This document shows, in pieces, positions 1 to 7,402 of a DNA stretch of 64,000 bases. Source of the stretch: Pseudoalteromonas spongiae UST010723-006 (GTDB taxonomy: Bacteria; Pseudomonadota; Gammaproteobacteria; Enterobacterales; Alteromonadaceae); the NCBI RefSeq assembly GCF_000238255.3, contig NZ_CP011039.1, positions 3,025,001-3,089,000 of the forward strand, written 5' to 3'. Below the pieces are notes generated by a model. It was not told the DNA's origin. It did not search any database and saw only the letters and a list, made by a program, of their open reading frames with translations. Position numbers and translations under genes: made by a program. The number at the start of each line of letters is the position of its first letter. The first letter of the stretch is position 1.

Positions 1-532
1 GTGCATTAACTGTGGCGCATGTATTGATGCTTGTGACGAAACCATGGAAAAGTTTAATTACCAAAAAGGTTTAATTAGTTACACCAGTGAACACCAACTA
101 GCTGGCCAAAAGACCGATAAATTCCGTTTAAAGCTCGTAGGTTATGGATTTTTTACTGGCTTAGTAATCATCACTATGCTGATTTGGATGAATTTACGCG
201 TACCTATTGAAACCAGTATTCTACGTGACCGAAATGCGCTTTATCGCGTGAATTACGAAGGGTTAACTGAGAACACCTACACGCTAAGAATTACCAATAA
301 AACGCAAAATACCCTGAATTACACGCTAACACTGCTCGAAGACTCACGTTTTGTACTAAGCGCACCACAAAACATTGTTATTCCAGCTGGTGAAATGAGC
401 CAGTTCCCAGTCACGATTACGGCTGATGGCTATGATTTAAAACAAAAAGTGACGGATGTTCGCTTTAAAGTTCAAGCTATTGAGCAACCGGATATCCAAA
501 TCATTAAACAGTCTAAGTTTTATAAACCCTAA
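1..532 (+). CDS. ccoG: CcoG/RdxA/FixG cytochrome cbb3 oxidase accessory protein, 3' part
   Basis: The frame is open to the left edge (reading from base 2), so this is the C-terminal part of a larger gene; the first ATG inside the window is not the start. The first residues are a ferredoxin-type cluster motif, CINCGACIDAC, followed by the KGLISYTSE stretch typical of CcoG, one membrane segment (GYGFFTGLVIITMLIWM) and a C-terminal immunoglobulin-like FixG domain ending KQSKFYKP. In the family this inner-membrane iron-sulfur protein reduces copper for assembly of cbb3 cytochrome oxidase. A terminator follows directly, so ccoH/I/S genes, often downstream, do not follow here. The assignment is firm. 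Confidence 0.93.
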   Translation, partial: CINCGACIDACDETMEKFNYQKGLISYTSEHQLAGQKTDKFRLKLVGYGFFTGLVIITMLIWMNLRVPIETSILRDRNALYRVNYEGLTENTYTLRITNKTQNTLNYTLTLLEDSRFVLSAPQNIVIPAGEMSQFPVTITADGYDLKQKVTDVRFKVQAIEQPDIQIIKQSKFYKP

Positions 533-570
533 GCTGTAAAATCAATTTATAGCTAAGTTCCCTAGCACGC

Positions 571-597
571 AAGGCTCAATCTAATTGAGCCTTTTTT
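571..597 (+). terminator. Intrinsic terminator after ccoG
   Basis: A 10-bp stem, AAGGCTCAAT with ATTGAGCCTT, a 3-base loop and a T-run follow the ccoG stop by about 40 bases. Confidence 0.85.
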
Positions 598-621
598 CTT
601 TACAATGGCTCAAACGCGATC

Positions 622-634
622 AATAATCATTATC
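622..634 (+). promoter_or_regulatory. Candidate Fur box
   Basis: AATAATCATTATC matches 12 of 13 positions of the GATAAT-N-ATTATC form of the Fur operator and lies 28 bases before the next start codon, where a promoter would sit. A following ATTAAG extends it weakly toward a third hexamer. It suggests iron-dependent repression of the small cassette downstream. Confidence 0.6.
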
Positions 635-662
635 ATTAAGTTGGTAGGTTAGGTATTTTAAT

Positions 663-1106
663 ATGAGCTGGCAATCCACAATGATTAAAGGCAATGAGTG
701 TTTTGATTCACATAATTGGCTAGAGGCGGAACGTTACTATAATCGCGCTATTGAGCTGGTTGATTTGCTATGGCAACAAAAAATTAGCAACTTAGAAGCG
801 ATGCAAGCTTGGGTATGCGGTTATCAGAACCTCGCTGCCACCTACGAACAACAAGGCCAGTTAGAACGTGCACTGCAATGTTTACTGCACGCCCATTATC
901 GCGTATTACAGCAAGCCAACAATAAAGCAGTCTCTGAGCATGCGCAAAGCCATGCCTTACAGATGTCTTCGGTCACATTTAAAAGCATTTCGGCATTTAA
1001 AGGAAAGCATGCAAATTACACTCGCTGTATGGATGTGCTTGATCATGTGTGTGCCGCCCCCGCAGATATTAAAAACGCAAAATTAAAATCTGCGTTAGTG
1101 CACTAG
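663..1106 (+). CDS. TPR-like cytoplasmic protein, first gene of Fur-box cassette
   Basis: A 147-residue soluble protein without signal peptide or membrane segment. Residues 5-35 (KGNECFDSHNWLEAERYYNR) and 52-85 (YQNLAATYEQQGQLERALQC) look like two tetratricopeptide helical hairpins, with the small-small-large pattern of such repeats, so a protein-binding scaffold role is plausible. It lies just downstream of a Fur-box match and 14 bases ahead of a tiny membrane-protein gene, which is followed by a signal-peptidase-like gene; the three probably form one transcript. I do not recognise a named family, and the function is unknown. Alternative frames inside it are shadows. Confidence 0.75.
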   Translation: MSWQSTMIKGNECFDSHNWLEAERYYNRAIELVDLLWQQKISNLEAMQAWVCGYQNLAATYEQQGQLERALQCLLHAHYRVLQQANNKAVSEHAQSHALQMSSVTFKSISAFKGKHANYTRCMDVLDHVCAAPADIKNAKLKSALVH

Positions 1107-1120
1107 TTAGGGAAGTTGGT

Positions 1121-1315
1121 ATGTCTAATTTATACATCAAAATCATAGCAGTATGTTTATTGCTACCACACAGCCTTGTGGCACATACAGGGCATGATCA
1201 TAGCCCATTGTTTGACCTGTTCATTCACCTAGCATGGATAACACCAACGGTATTACTGTTTGTTTTTGTTAGTTACAAGATAAAAATGCGCAACCTTGCT
1301 AAGGAGGGAAGATGA
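1121..1315 (+). CDS. Small exported single-span membrane protein with His-rich mature N-terminus
   Basis: A 64-residue protein with a cleavable-looking signal peptide (MSNLYIKIIAVCLLLPHSLVA); cleavage after LVA would leave a mature protein starting HTGHDHSP, i.e. an N-terminal histidine plus two more within six residues. A second hydrophobic stretch, residues 36-53, and a basic tail (KIKMRNLAKEGR) follow, so the mature form would be a single-span protein with a short metal-binding-like head outside. Histidines at a free N-terminus are a common copper/nickel ligand arrangement; that use here is inference. It has an AGGGA ribosome site, and its stop overlaps the next ATG. Confidence 0.7.
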   Translation: MSNLYIKIIAVCLLLPHSLVAHTGHDHSPLFDLFIHLAWITPTVLLFVFVSYKIKMRNLAKEGR

Positions 1316-1446
1316 AAAAAGCAGCAAGCTTGAGCAGGGCTCTAACTCAGCTCGATAAACTATTTAAATTTGAAGTTGTTACGGCAAATTGCGACGCATC
1401 GCTTAAAACAGAGAACGCAAAAAATGTTCGGATTAAGCATAAATAA
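1312..1446 (+). CDS. Small ORF translationally coupled to upstream gene; possible displaced 5' end of the protease gene
   Basis: An ATGA overlap and an excellent AAGGAGGG ribosome site just before it mark 1312 as a real translation start, giving a 44-residue peptide (MKKAASLSRALTQLDKLFKF at its start). The peptide overlaps the signal-peptidase-like gene in another frame. Either it is a coupling mini-gene, or it is the true N-terminus of that protease split by a one-base frameshift in the A/T-rich stretch around 1360-1375. The peptide itself has no recognisable family. Confidence 0.4.
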   Translation: MKKAASLSRALTQLDKLFKFEVVTANCDASLKTENAKNVRIKHK

Positions 1447-1714
1447 AGTAACTGGCAACAGCATGTCGCCCGCGATAATGCCCAATAATTATGTGCTATT
1501 ACATAGCTTTGGCAGTATGAAACATTTAAAAAAAGGGCAAATAGTTAAAGTCGCACACCCTATTTTTGGCGCCATAATTCAACGCATTGCCTATCAAGAT
1601 AAAAATGGTCTTTATTGGTTAGCTGGTGACGACCCTAACAGTTTGGCCTGCTGCCAAATAGGACCGATTAGCGCCGAGCAAATCATCGGCGTAATGATTT
1701 GCAACCTGCGCTAA
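1424..1714 (+). CDS. S24/S26 signal-peptidase-like protein, SodX-type, probable catalytic Lys lost
   Basis: From ATG 1424 the product is 96 residues starting MFGLSINKVTGNSMSP; GNSMSP is the serine motif of S24/S26 peptidases, and the size and layout resemble the short SodX-type protease that matures nickel superoxide dismutase. The second catalytic position is odd: the segment GAIIQRIAYQD has Gln where the family usually has Lys (IKRV). The closing LAGDDPNSL and IIGVM elements are kept. No sodN is present beside it. The same frame extends upstream to a TTG at 1370 without a ribosome site, while the coupled ATG at 1312 is in another frame, so the start is uncertain. It may be inactive or have a different target. 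Confidence 0.7.
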   Translation: MFGLSINKVTGNSMSPAIMPNNYVLLHSFGSMKHLKKGQIVKVAHPIFGAIIQRIAYQDKNGLYWLAGDDPNSLACCQIGPISAEQIIGVMICNLR

Positions 1715-1769
1715 GCCCTTGCATGATTACGCATCGAGCGCGTCAAAAATTCTCTTTCACAGCAAGATT

Positions 1770-2843
1770 CTAATGCCGAGTATTAACCAAGTTTTGCAAG
1801 TTAAATTCTAGCGGTTGCTGCGCCGACACAGAAAAACGCGAAAAATCGATTTGTTCGAATTCTTGTTCACGTAATAGTTTGCCAAACGGCGCTCGAGCTG
1901 GTGAGTCCGAGGACTCAAAAATTGCGATTTGCTGACTCATAGCGCCTGCTTTTTCTGGGTAAAGGTGATTATCATGCAGCATCAATAATGCTTTTGCGCC
2001 CAACGTTACATGCCCACCAAAAGACACATCGGTCGCATACCCTTTATCATGAACATCCCAATTAATGCCGCCAATAATGACCTTATCTGATTGCTTTAGT
2101 TTATTTACAGCTGCAATTGCACCAAACGCCATTGCGTCATTTGCCGACCAAATAATATCAGCGGGATACTTTGACAATACGCCATAGGTTTTTTTGTAAG
2201 CTTTCGACTCAGACCAATTGGCAACCGTTGAGTCTATTAAACTCACATGAGGGTGTTTTTTTAAGGCGCGCTGTAAACCAAAGCGACGCTCCTCTGCCGC
2301 CGGTGTATTGTAATCACCAAGCAGTGCATACATAGTAAGCTGCTGTTTTTTAAACTTACCAGCGCGTTTAATTAATGCCTGAGCAAGCTGTTCACCAACC
2401 TCTTTATTGTTCGGCGATAAGCACCCTATTACTTTACTCGTGATCGCCTCAGGCAGCGATGCCTGCTGTGAACGGCTAAATTTATTAAGCAGCAAAAACA
2501 CTTTAATCTCGGTGCCAACAAGCTGCTCTAGCATTTGCGGTAACATTTGCTTTTCGTTTACGAGAATTAAGTAATCGGGCTTTAGCGCTATCGCGTCGCT
2601 AACCAGTTTTTTCATCAGAATATGATTGCGCTCAGCATGCAATGATACGAGATCGATATTGAGGTCGTTTGCAGCGGCAACCATAAAGTGATTCACGTTT
2701 GGCCAAAAGTCGCCAGAATCATTGTCCGTGGCATAACCCGGGTTAATAAAAACAACCTTCATATGGGAATTGGCACTAGTAACTTCTGACCACATCAGCA
2801 GCATTAAAAACAACCAAACACGCACGACACTATTCACTTTCAC
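1770..2843 (-). CDS. Periplasmic sugar-binding-like (type 1 periplasmic binding) sensor protein
   Basis: An exported protein of about 357 residues with the two-lobed fold of the LacI/ribose-binding family: VVFINPGYATDNDSGDFW begins lobe 1, LKPDYLILVNEK and VFLLLNKF are its strands, and lobe 2 has ADIIWSANDAMAFGAIAAVNK and VIIGGINWD. The GTG at 2843 is preferred because AGG lies six bases upstream and the following residues form a signal peptide (VWLFLMLLMWSEVTSA); a TTG at 2891 lacks this. No ABC transporter genes accompany it. It is divergent from a membrane hybrid kinase, so it may present a periplasmic ligand to a signalling protein, as LuxP does, but that link is inference. Confidence 0.75.
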   Translation of the reverse strand: MKVNSVVRVWLFLMLLMWSEVTSANSHMKVVFINPGYATDNDSGDFWPNVNHFMVAAANDLNIDLVSLHAERNHILMKKLVSDAIALKPDYLILVNEKQMLPQMLEQLVGTEIKVFLLLNKFSRSQQASLPEAITSKVIGCLSPNNKEVGEQLAQALIKRAGKFKKQQLTMYALLGDYNTPAAEERRFGLQRALKKHPHVSLIDSTVANWSESKAYKKTYGVLSKYPADIIWSANDAMAFGAIAAVNKLKQSDKVIIGGINWDVHDKGYATDVSFGGHVTLGAKALLMLHDNHLYPEKAGAMSQQIAIFESSDSPARAPFGKLLREQEFEQIDFSRFSVSAQQPLEFNLQNLVNTRH

Positions 2844-3014
2844 ACAATACCTTACTGCATCTAGATGGCTATAAGTATATAACTTAAACAAAAATATAGC
2901 TGCATGTTCTCAACTAATCAGAGCAGAACATCAAATCGGTAATGGTTTTTACCGTAAAGTGTTAAACTTACTAAATATAGCAGCCGTTCTATACTAAAAC
3001 CTTGGTAAATAGAG

Positions 3015-6000
3015 ATGCTTGATTGGATATTTTCACACTTTTCAGTGCCCACCGACAGCCTACTGATTTATGGTAGCTACAACCCTTGGTTGGTAACTCT
3101 TTCAATTTTAATTGCTATTTTTGCATCATTCATGGGGTTGCAAGTCGCGTCACAAGTGACAAAAACGCATTCAACAGCAAGACGCCACACCATGCTAGCA
3201 ATTGGCAGCATTGCGTTAGGCGGAGGTATTTGGAGCATGCACTTTATCGGCATGCTCGCATTCGATCTATGTACACGCGTTGAATACAATGGAGCAATTA
3301 CCTTTCTTTCGATGCTGCCAGGTATTTTTGCTTCCTGGGTCGCGCTAAATTTTATAAATAGCCACCGCAAAGGCTTTATCCCGCTGCTAATTGGTGGTGT
3401 GCTTGTCGGTGCAGGCATCGGCACCATGCATTATACCGGTATGGCAGCGATGGAAATGGCACCTTTGCTCCGCTACGAACCTTGGGTATTTGGTTTATCA
3501 ATTGTGGTTGCTGTGTCACTGGCTATGTTGTCGTTATGGGTTAATTTTGGTCTTGCGGTTTTTAGCACACAAGGTAAGTCCTTGCCTTACGCCAAAGTGT
3601 GGTCGAGCATTATTATGGGCTGCGCTATTACTGGTATGCACTACACCGGCATGGCAGCGGCGCGTTTTGTTAGGCCTCCAGGCCTTGAACTCAGTGAACA
3701 AACATCGGAAATTTCAATTTATCTTGCATTGGGTATTTCAATTACCACAGCCGTAATCATTTGCTTAGTGCTGGGCCTTAATATGCTTTATCGCTACAAA
3801 GATATCTCAGTCAAAGCAGCCGAGAGCGAGCGCCGTATTCGTGCCATGATGGATACCGCTGTTGACGGTATCGTAAGCATTGATCGTAGTGGCACTGTAC
3901 TCAGTATCAACCAAGCGACAGAGGAATTACTTGGCTGGTCTACAGATGAAATTATCGGAAAAAATGTTAACGTGCTCGTACCTACACCCTACCACGACAA
4001 TCACGATGATTACATTTCCCGCTACTTTTCTACTGGGCAAGCAAATATTATTGGAAAAGGGCGGGAGGTTAAAGCCCGCCATAAAAGCGGTGAGCTTGTC
4101 GCAATACGTCTTGCAATTGGTCATGTAAAGCTTTCTACCAATGACTTTTTCGTCGCTTTTATCAGTGATATCCGCCCGCGCCTGCGCATGGAAAAAGCAC
4201 TAAGAGAAAACGAAGAAAAATTCCGCTCGCTGATCACCAATATTCCAGGCATCGCCTATCGTTGTAAAAATACACCTGAGTGGCCAATGATGTATATCAG
4301 CAATGCTGTACAAAGCATTACTGGCTATCACGCAGCCGACTTTTTAATGCCAAATCCCAAACGCAGCTTTTCTGATTTGTTTCACCCTGACGACAAAGAG
4401 CGCATTTTTGCCAGTATTCCAGAGCAAGGAGCGTTCAGCTTAGAGTACCGCATAATTAACCGTGATGGAGAAGTTCGCTGGGTGATGGAGCAAGGCACAC
4501 ATGCCAGTAATGAAAGTACGCAAGATTCTTGGTTAGATGGCTTTATTATGGATATTACTGAGCGCAAACAAATGGAGCAAGCGCTGGTGAATGCGAAAGA
4601 GAGCGCTGAACAAGCAGCAGCTGCCAGAGCTAGTTTTATGGCCAATATGAGTCATGAGATTCGCACTCCCATGAATGCCATTATTGGCTTTAGCGACATT
4701 TTACTGGAAAGCGATTTGCAGCAAGAGCAGCAGCGTCATCTAACAACAATTAATAACTCAGCTAAATCTTTGTTGCATCTACTCAATGATATTTTAGATA
4801 GTGCCAAACTCGATAAAGGAAAACTTGAGCTCGAGATTCGAGATTTCTCACTTGTTCAAGAAATCGATGAAGTTGTTTCCACGCTGTGGTTGCAGGCGCG
4901 TAACAAAGGCATTGCACTCAATTTAAATCTCGATCCTAAATTAAAAGCCAGCTACTTGGGTTCGCCAGAACGCATTCGCCAAGTACTTACGAACTTAGTT
5001 AACAATGCCATTAAATTTACCCAGCAAGGTAGTGTCACACTAACCGTAAAGCCAACCAAAGATAACCAAGTGTCCTTTGCTATCGAAGATACGGGTATTG
5101 GCATGACCGAATCACAGTTACAACATGTGTTTGATGCGTTTACTCAAGCTGACTCATCGATGAGTCGCCGCTTTGGTGGTACCGGACTTGGTACAACAAT
5201 AAGCAAACAGTTAGTAGAGTTAATGGGCGGAGAAATTAGTGCCACCAGCACACTCGATAAAGGTTCATTGTTCTATTTCACCTTACCACTGGCGGCGAGT
5301 ACCACAGCTAACGTCAAACCTCTTGCGGCACCGTCTGATGAGGTAAAACTGCCACCGTTAACCATTTTAATCGTCGATGATATTCAGCAAAATATCGAGT
5401 TACTATCGGTGCTACTGTCGCGAGAAGGGCATACAGTAATAACCGCACGCGACGGCCAGCAAGCGTTAATTCGTATGGCATCGGATGACGCCATTGACCT
5501 TGCAATTATGGATATTCAAATGCCAGTAATGGATGGTTTAACCGCTGCAACCAAAAGACGAGCGACCGAGCAACAACAAAACTTAACTCGACTTCCTATC
5601 ATTGCCTTTACTGCCAGTGTGTTAGAGGCCGATAAACAAGCCGCCGAGAATGCGGGTATGGATGGTTTTGCCAACAAACCCGTTGATAAAAACGCGCTAT
5701 TTAATGAAATCAGCCGAGTGCTTGGGTTAAATAACTCAATCACGCACGTAAATGGTAACAATAACCATGATAAATTAATTGATGACAAAAAAGGCATTGC
5801 GCTATGGGGCAGCAAAACGGCTTATTATCACGAGCTGTCACGTTTTATTTCAGAGCAACAAAGTGCTGTTGAACTGTTATCAACTCATTATAAACAGCAA
5901 CAATGGCCCGAATTATTGCAAATCGCACATGGTTTAAAAGGCGTGTGTGGCAACCTTTCTCTTACCCAACTCATGCGTAAAGTTGAACTGCTCGAATCGA

Positions 6001-6332
6001 TTATTTGCAGTCATCCTGAACAAGGTGAGACAATATTGCAGCAAATTGACACCGTCTTCAATCAAGTGAAGCAAAAAGTCTTGGCCGAGCAGAATGAAGC
6101 GCTCATTGAACAAGATAACAAGCACATCCAACCACAGTTATTAAACGTATTGCACAGCTTGAAACATCACGCAGAGCATAACGAGATTGATGAGCAGGCA
6201 CTATCACAATTACTCGCCTTACAAGACGAGCACTACCATAATGAAATTATGGCCATTAGTAATGCAATTAACGACTTTGACTTCGCGCTCGGCTGTGAAG
6301 CCATTGAGCATTTATTAAATAAGCTGACATGA
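3015..6332 (+). CDS. MHYT-PAS-PAS hybrid histidine kinase with receiver and HPt domains
   Basis: A 1105-residue membrane kinase. Residues about 25-255 form the multi-span MHYT sensor with its three signature motifs, MHFIGM (75-80), MHYTGM (139-144) and MHYTGM (208-213); such motifs are proposed to bind copper and sense oxygen, CO or NO. Two PAS domains follow (about 272-390 and 400-517), then HisKA with SHEIRTP (phospho-His 547), the HATPase with EDTGIGM and GGTGLG, a receiver with VDD near 788 and phospho-Asp 833 (IMDIQMPVMDG), and an HPt module with AHGLKG (His 972). It is nine bases upstream of an HD-GYP response regulator, the likely output. TGLGTTIS replaces the usual TGLGLAIS. Confidence 0.93.
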   Translation: MLDWIFSHFSVPTDSLLIYGSYNPWLVTLSILIAIFASFMGLQVASQVTKTHSTARRHTMLAIGSIALGGGIWSMHFIGMLAFDLCTRVEYNGAITFLSMLPGIFASWVALNFINSHRKGFIPLLIGGVLVGAGIGTMHYTGMAAMEMAPLLRYEPWVFGLSIVVAVSLAMLSLWVNFGLAVFSTQGKSLPYAKVWSSIIMGCAITGMHYTGMAAARFVRPPGLELSEQTSEISIYLALGISITTAVIICLVLGLNMLYRYKDISVKAAESERRIRAMMDTAVDGIVSIDRSGTVLSINQATEELLGWSTDEIIGKNVNVLVPTPYHDNHDDYISRYFSTGQANIIGKGREVKARHKSGELVAIRLAIGHVKLSTNDFFVAFISDIRPRLRMEKALRENEEKFRSLITNIPGIAYRCKNTPEWPMMYISNAVQSITGYHAADFLMPNPKRSFSDLFHPDDKERIFASIPEQGAFSLEYRIINRDGEVRWVMEQGTHASNESTQDSWLDGFIMDITERKQMEQALVNAKESAEQAAAARASFMANMSHEIRTPMNAIIGFSDILLESDLQQEQQRHLTTINNSAKSLLHLLNDILDSAKLDKGKLELEIRDFSLVQEIDEVVSTLWLQARNKGIALNLNLDPKLKASYLGSPERIRQVLTNLVNNAIKFTQQGSVTLTVKPTKDNQVSFAIEDTGIGMTESQLQHVFDAFTQADSSMSRRFGGTGLGTTISKQLVELMGGEISATSTLDKGSLFYFTLPLAASTTANVKPLAAPSDEVKLPPLTILIVDDIQQNIELLSVLLSREGHTVITARDGQQALIRMASDDAIDLAIMDIQMPVMDGLTAATKRRATEQQQNLTRLPIIAFTASVLEADKQAAENAGMDGFANKPVDKNALFNEISRVLGLNNSITHVNGNNNHDKLIDDKKGIALWGSKTAYYHELSRFISEQQSAVELLSTHYKQQQWPELLQIAHGLKGVCGNLSLTQLMRKVELLESIICSHPEQGETILQQIDTVFNQVKQKVLAEQNEALIEQDNKHIQPQLLNVLHSLKHHAEHNEIDEQALSQLLALQDEHYHNEIMAISNAINDFDFALGCEAIEHLLNKLT

Positions 6333-6341
6333 GGTATCTCA

Positions 6342-7328
6342 ATGCAAGATAACACACCCCTGATTTTAGTTGTTGATGATGAGCCAGCTAATTTACGAGT
6401 ACTCAATCAAATACTCAACCAAGACTACCGTATTGCCTTTGCTAAAAGTGGTGAAGAAGCGCTGCGTTTGGCCTGTAGCCAACAACCACAACTTATTTTA
6501 TTAGATATTATGATGCCTGATATGACAGGGTTTGACGTCTGTCAGCAACTGAAAGCCAATACGCTAACACAGAATATTCCGGTTATTTTTGTCACTGCAT
6601 TATCAGAAGAAGCCGATGAAACAAAAGGCTTTGAAATTGGCGCTGTTGACTACATCACCAAGCCGGTATCACCTGCCATTGTTAGAGTCAGAGTTGCAAC
6701 CCACTTATCGCTAGTCAATGCTGAAGAGCTAAGAGAAACGCGGCTGCAAATCATTCAACGCTTAGGTCGCGCATCCGAATTTAAAGACAACGAAACTGGC
6801 ATGCATGTTATGCGAATGAGCCACTTCGCTAAAATTATTGCCTTAGCCTATGGCTTTTCAGAGCAGCGAGCCGACTTGCTGCTACACACAGCCCCCATGC
6901 ACGATTTAGGCAAAATCGGCATTCCCGATCACATCATGCTTAAACCCGGTAAACTCTCCGAAGAAGAGTTCGCGATTATGAAAAAACACCCTGAAATAGG
7001 TGTTGAAATACTCGGTGATGACGATTCAGAGCTCATCGCGTTAGCAAAAACAGTGGCATTGACCCACCATGAGAAATGGGATGGCAGCGGCTACCCTAAA
7101 GGCCTTAAGGGCGAAGATATTCCAATTGAAGGGCGCATTGTTGCACTGGCAGATGTATTTGATGCATTAACCAGTAAACGTCCCTACAAAGAAGCGTGGA
7201 GCATTGAAAAAACTATGGCTTTTTTACACGAGCAAAAAGGTAAGCATTTTGAGCCTAAGTTGGTTGATTTATTTAGCCAGGAGCTTGATAAAATCCTCGC
7301 TATTAAAGACAAGTATCAAGACGAATAA
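6342..7328 (+). CDS. Receiver/HD-GYP response regulator, cyclic-di-GMP phosphodiesterase
   Basis: A 328-residue RpfG-type protein. Residues 1-125 are a receiver with VDDE (11-14), phospho-Asp 55 (LLDIMMPD) and Lys 108 (TKPVS). Residues about 135-320 are an HD-GYP domain with all hallmarks: HD at 187-188 in HDLGKIGIPD, HHEKWDGSGYPKGL (HH 242-243, GYP 250-252) and the ADVFDALTSKRPY segment. In the family this degrades cyclic-di-GMP, affecting motility and biofilm. A GAGG ribosome site and a nine-base gap tie it to the hybrid kinase upstream, whose HPt domain would phosphorylate it. Confidence 0.94.
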   Translation: MQDNTPLILVVDDEPANLRVLNQILNQDYRIAFAKSGEEALRLACSQQPQLILLDIMMPDMTGFDVCQQLKANTLTQNIPVIFVTALSEEADETKGFEIGAVDYITKPVSPAIVRVRVATHLSLVNAEELRETRLQIIQRLGRASEFKDNETGMHVMRMSHFAKIIALAYGFSEQRADLLLHTAPMHDLGKIGIPDHIMLKPGKLSEEEFAIMKKHPEIGVEILGDDDSELIALAKTVALTHHEKWDGSGYPKGLKGEDIPIEGRIVALADVFDALTSKRPYKEAWSIEKTMAFLHEQKGKHFEPKLVDLFSQELDKILAIKDKYQDE

Positions 7329-7342
7329 CGCTGCAATATAAA

Positions 7343-7368
7343 AAAGGCTGAACTTAAGTTCAGCCTTT
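7343..7368. terminator. Bidirectional intrinsic terminator
   Basis: The perfect palindrome AAAGGCTGAACTT with AAGTTCAGCCTTT lies between the convergent HD-GYP and amidohydrolase genes and has A/T runs on both sides, so it can serve both. Confidence 0.85.
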
Positions 7369-7402
7369 TCGTTATTTAACCTGAAATCAGATTACGTAAA
7401 GC

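Noticed and set aside
1121..1315. Nickel superoxide dismutase fragment
   Set aside because: The mature start HTGHDH lacks the HCDLPC nickel hook and has no cysteine there, so it is not SodN.
3077..6131. Several opposite-strand frames inside the hybrid kinase gene
   Set aside because: They are shadows of a continuous, well-conserved multidomain kinase on the plus strand.
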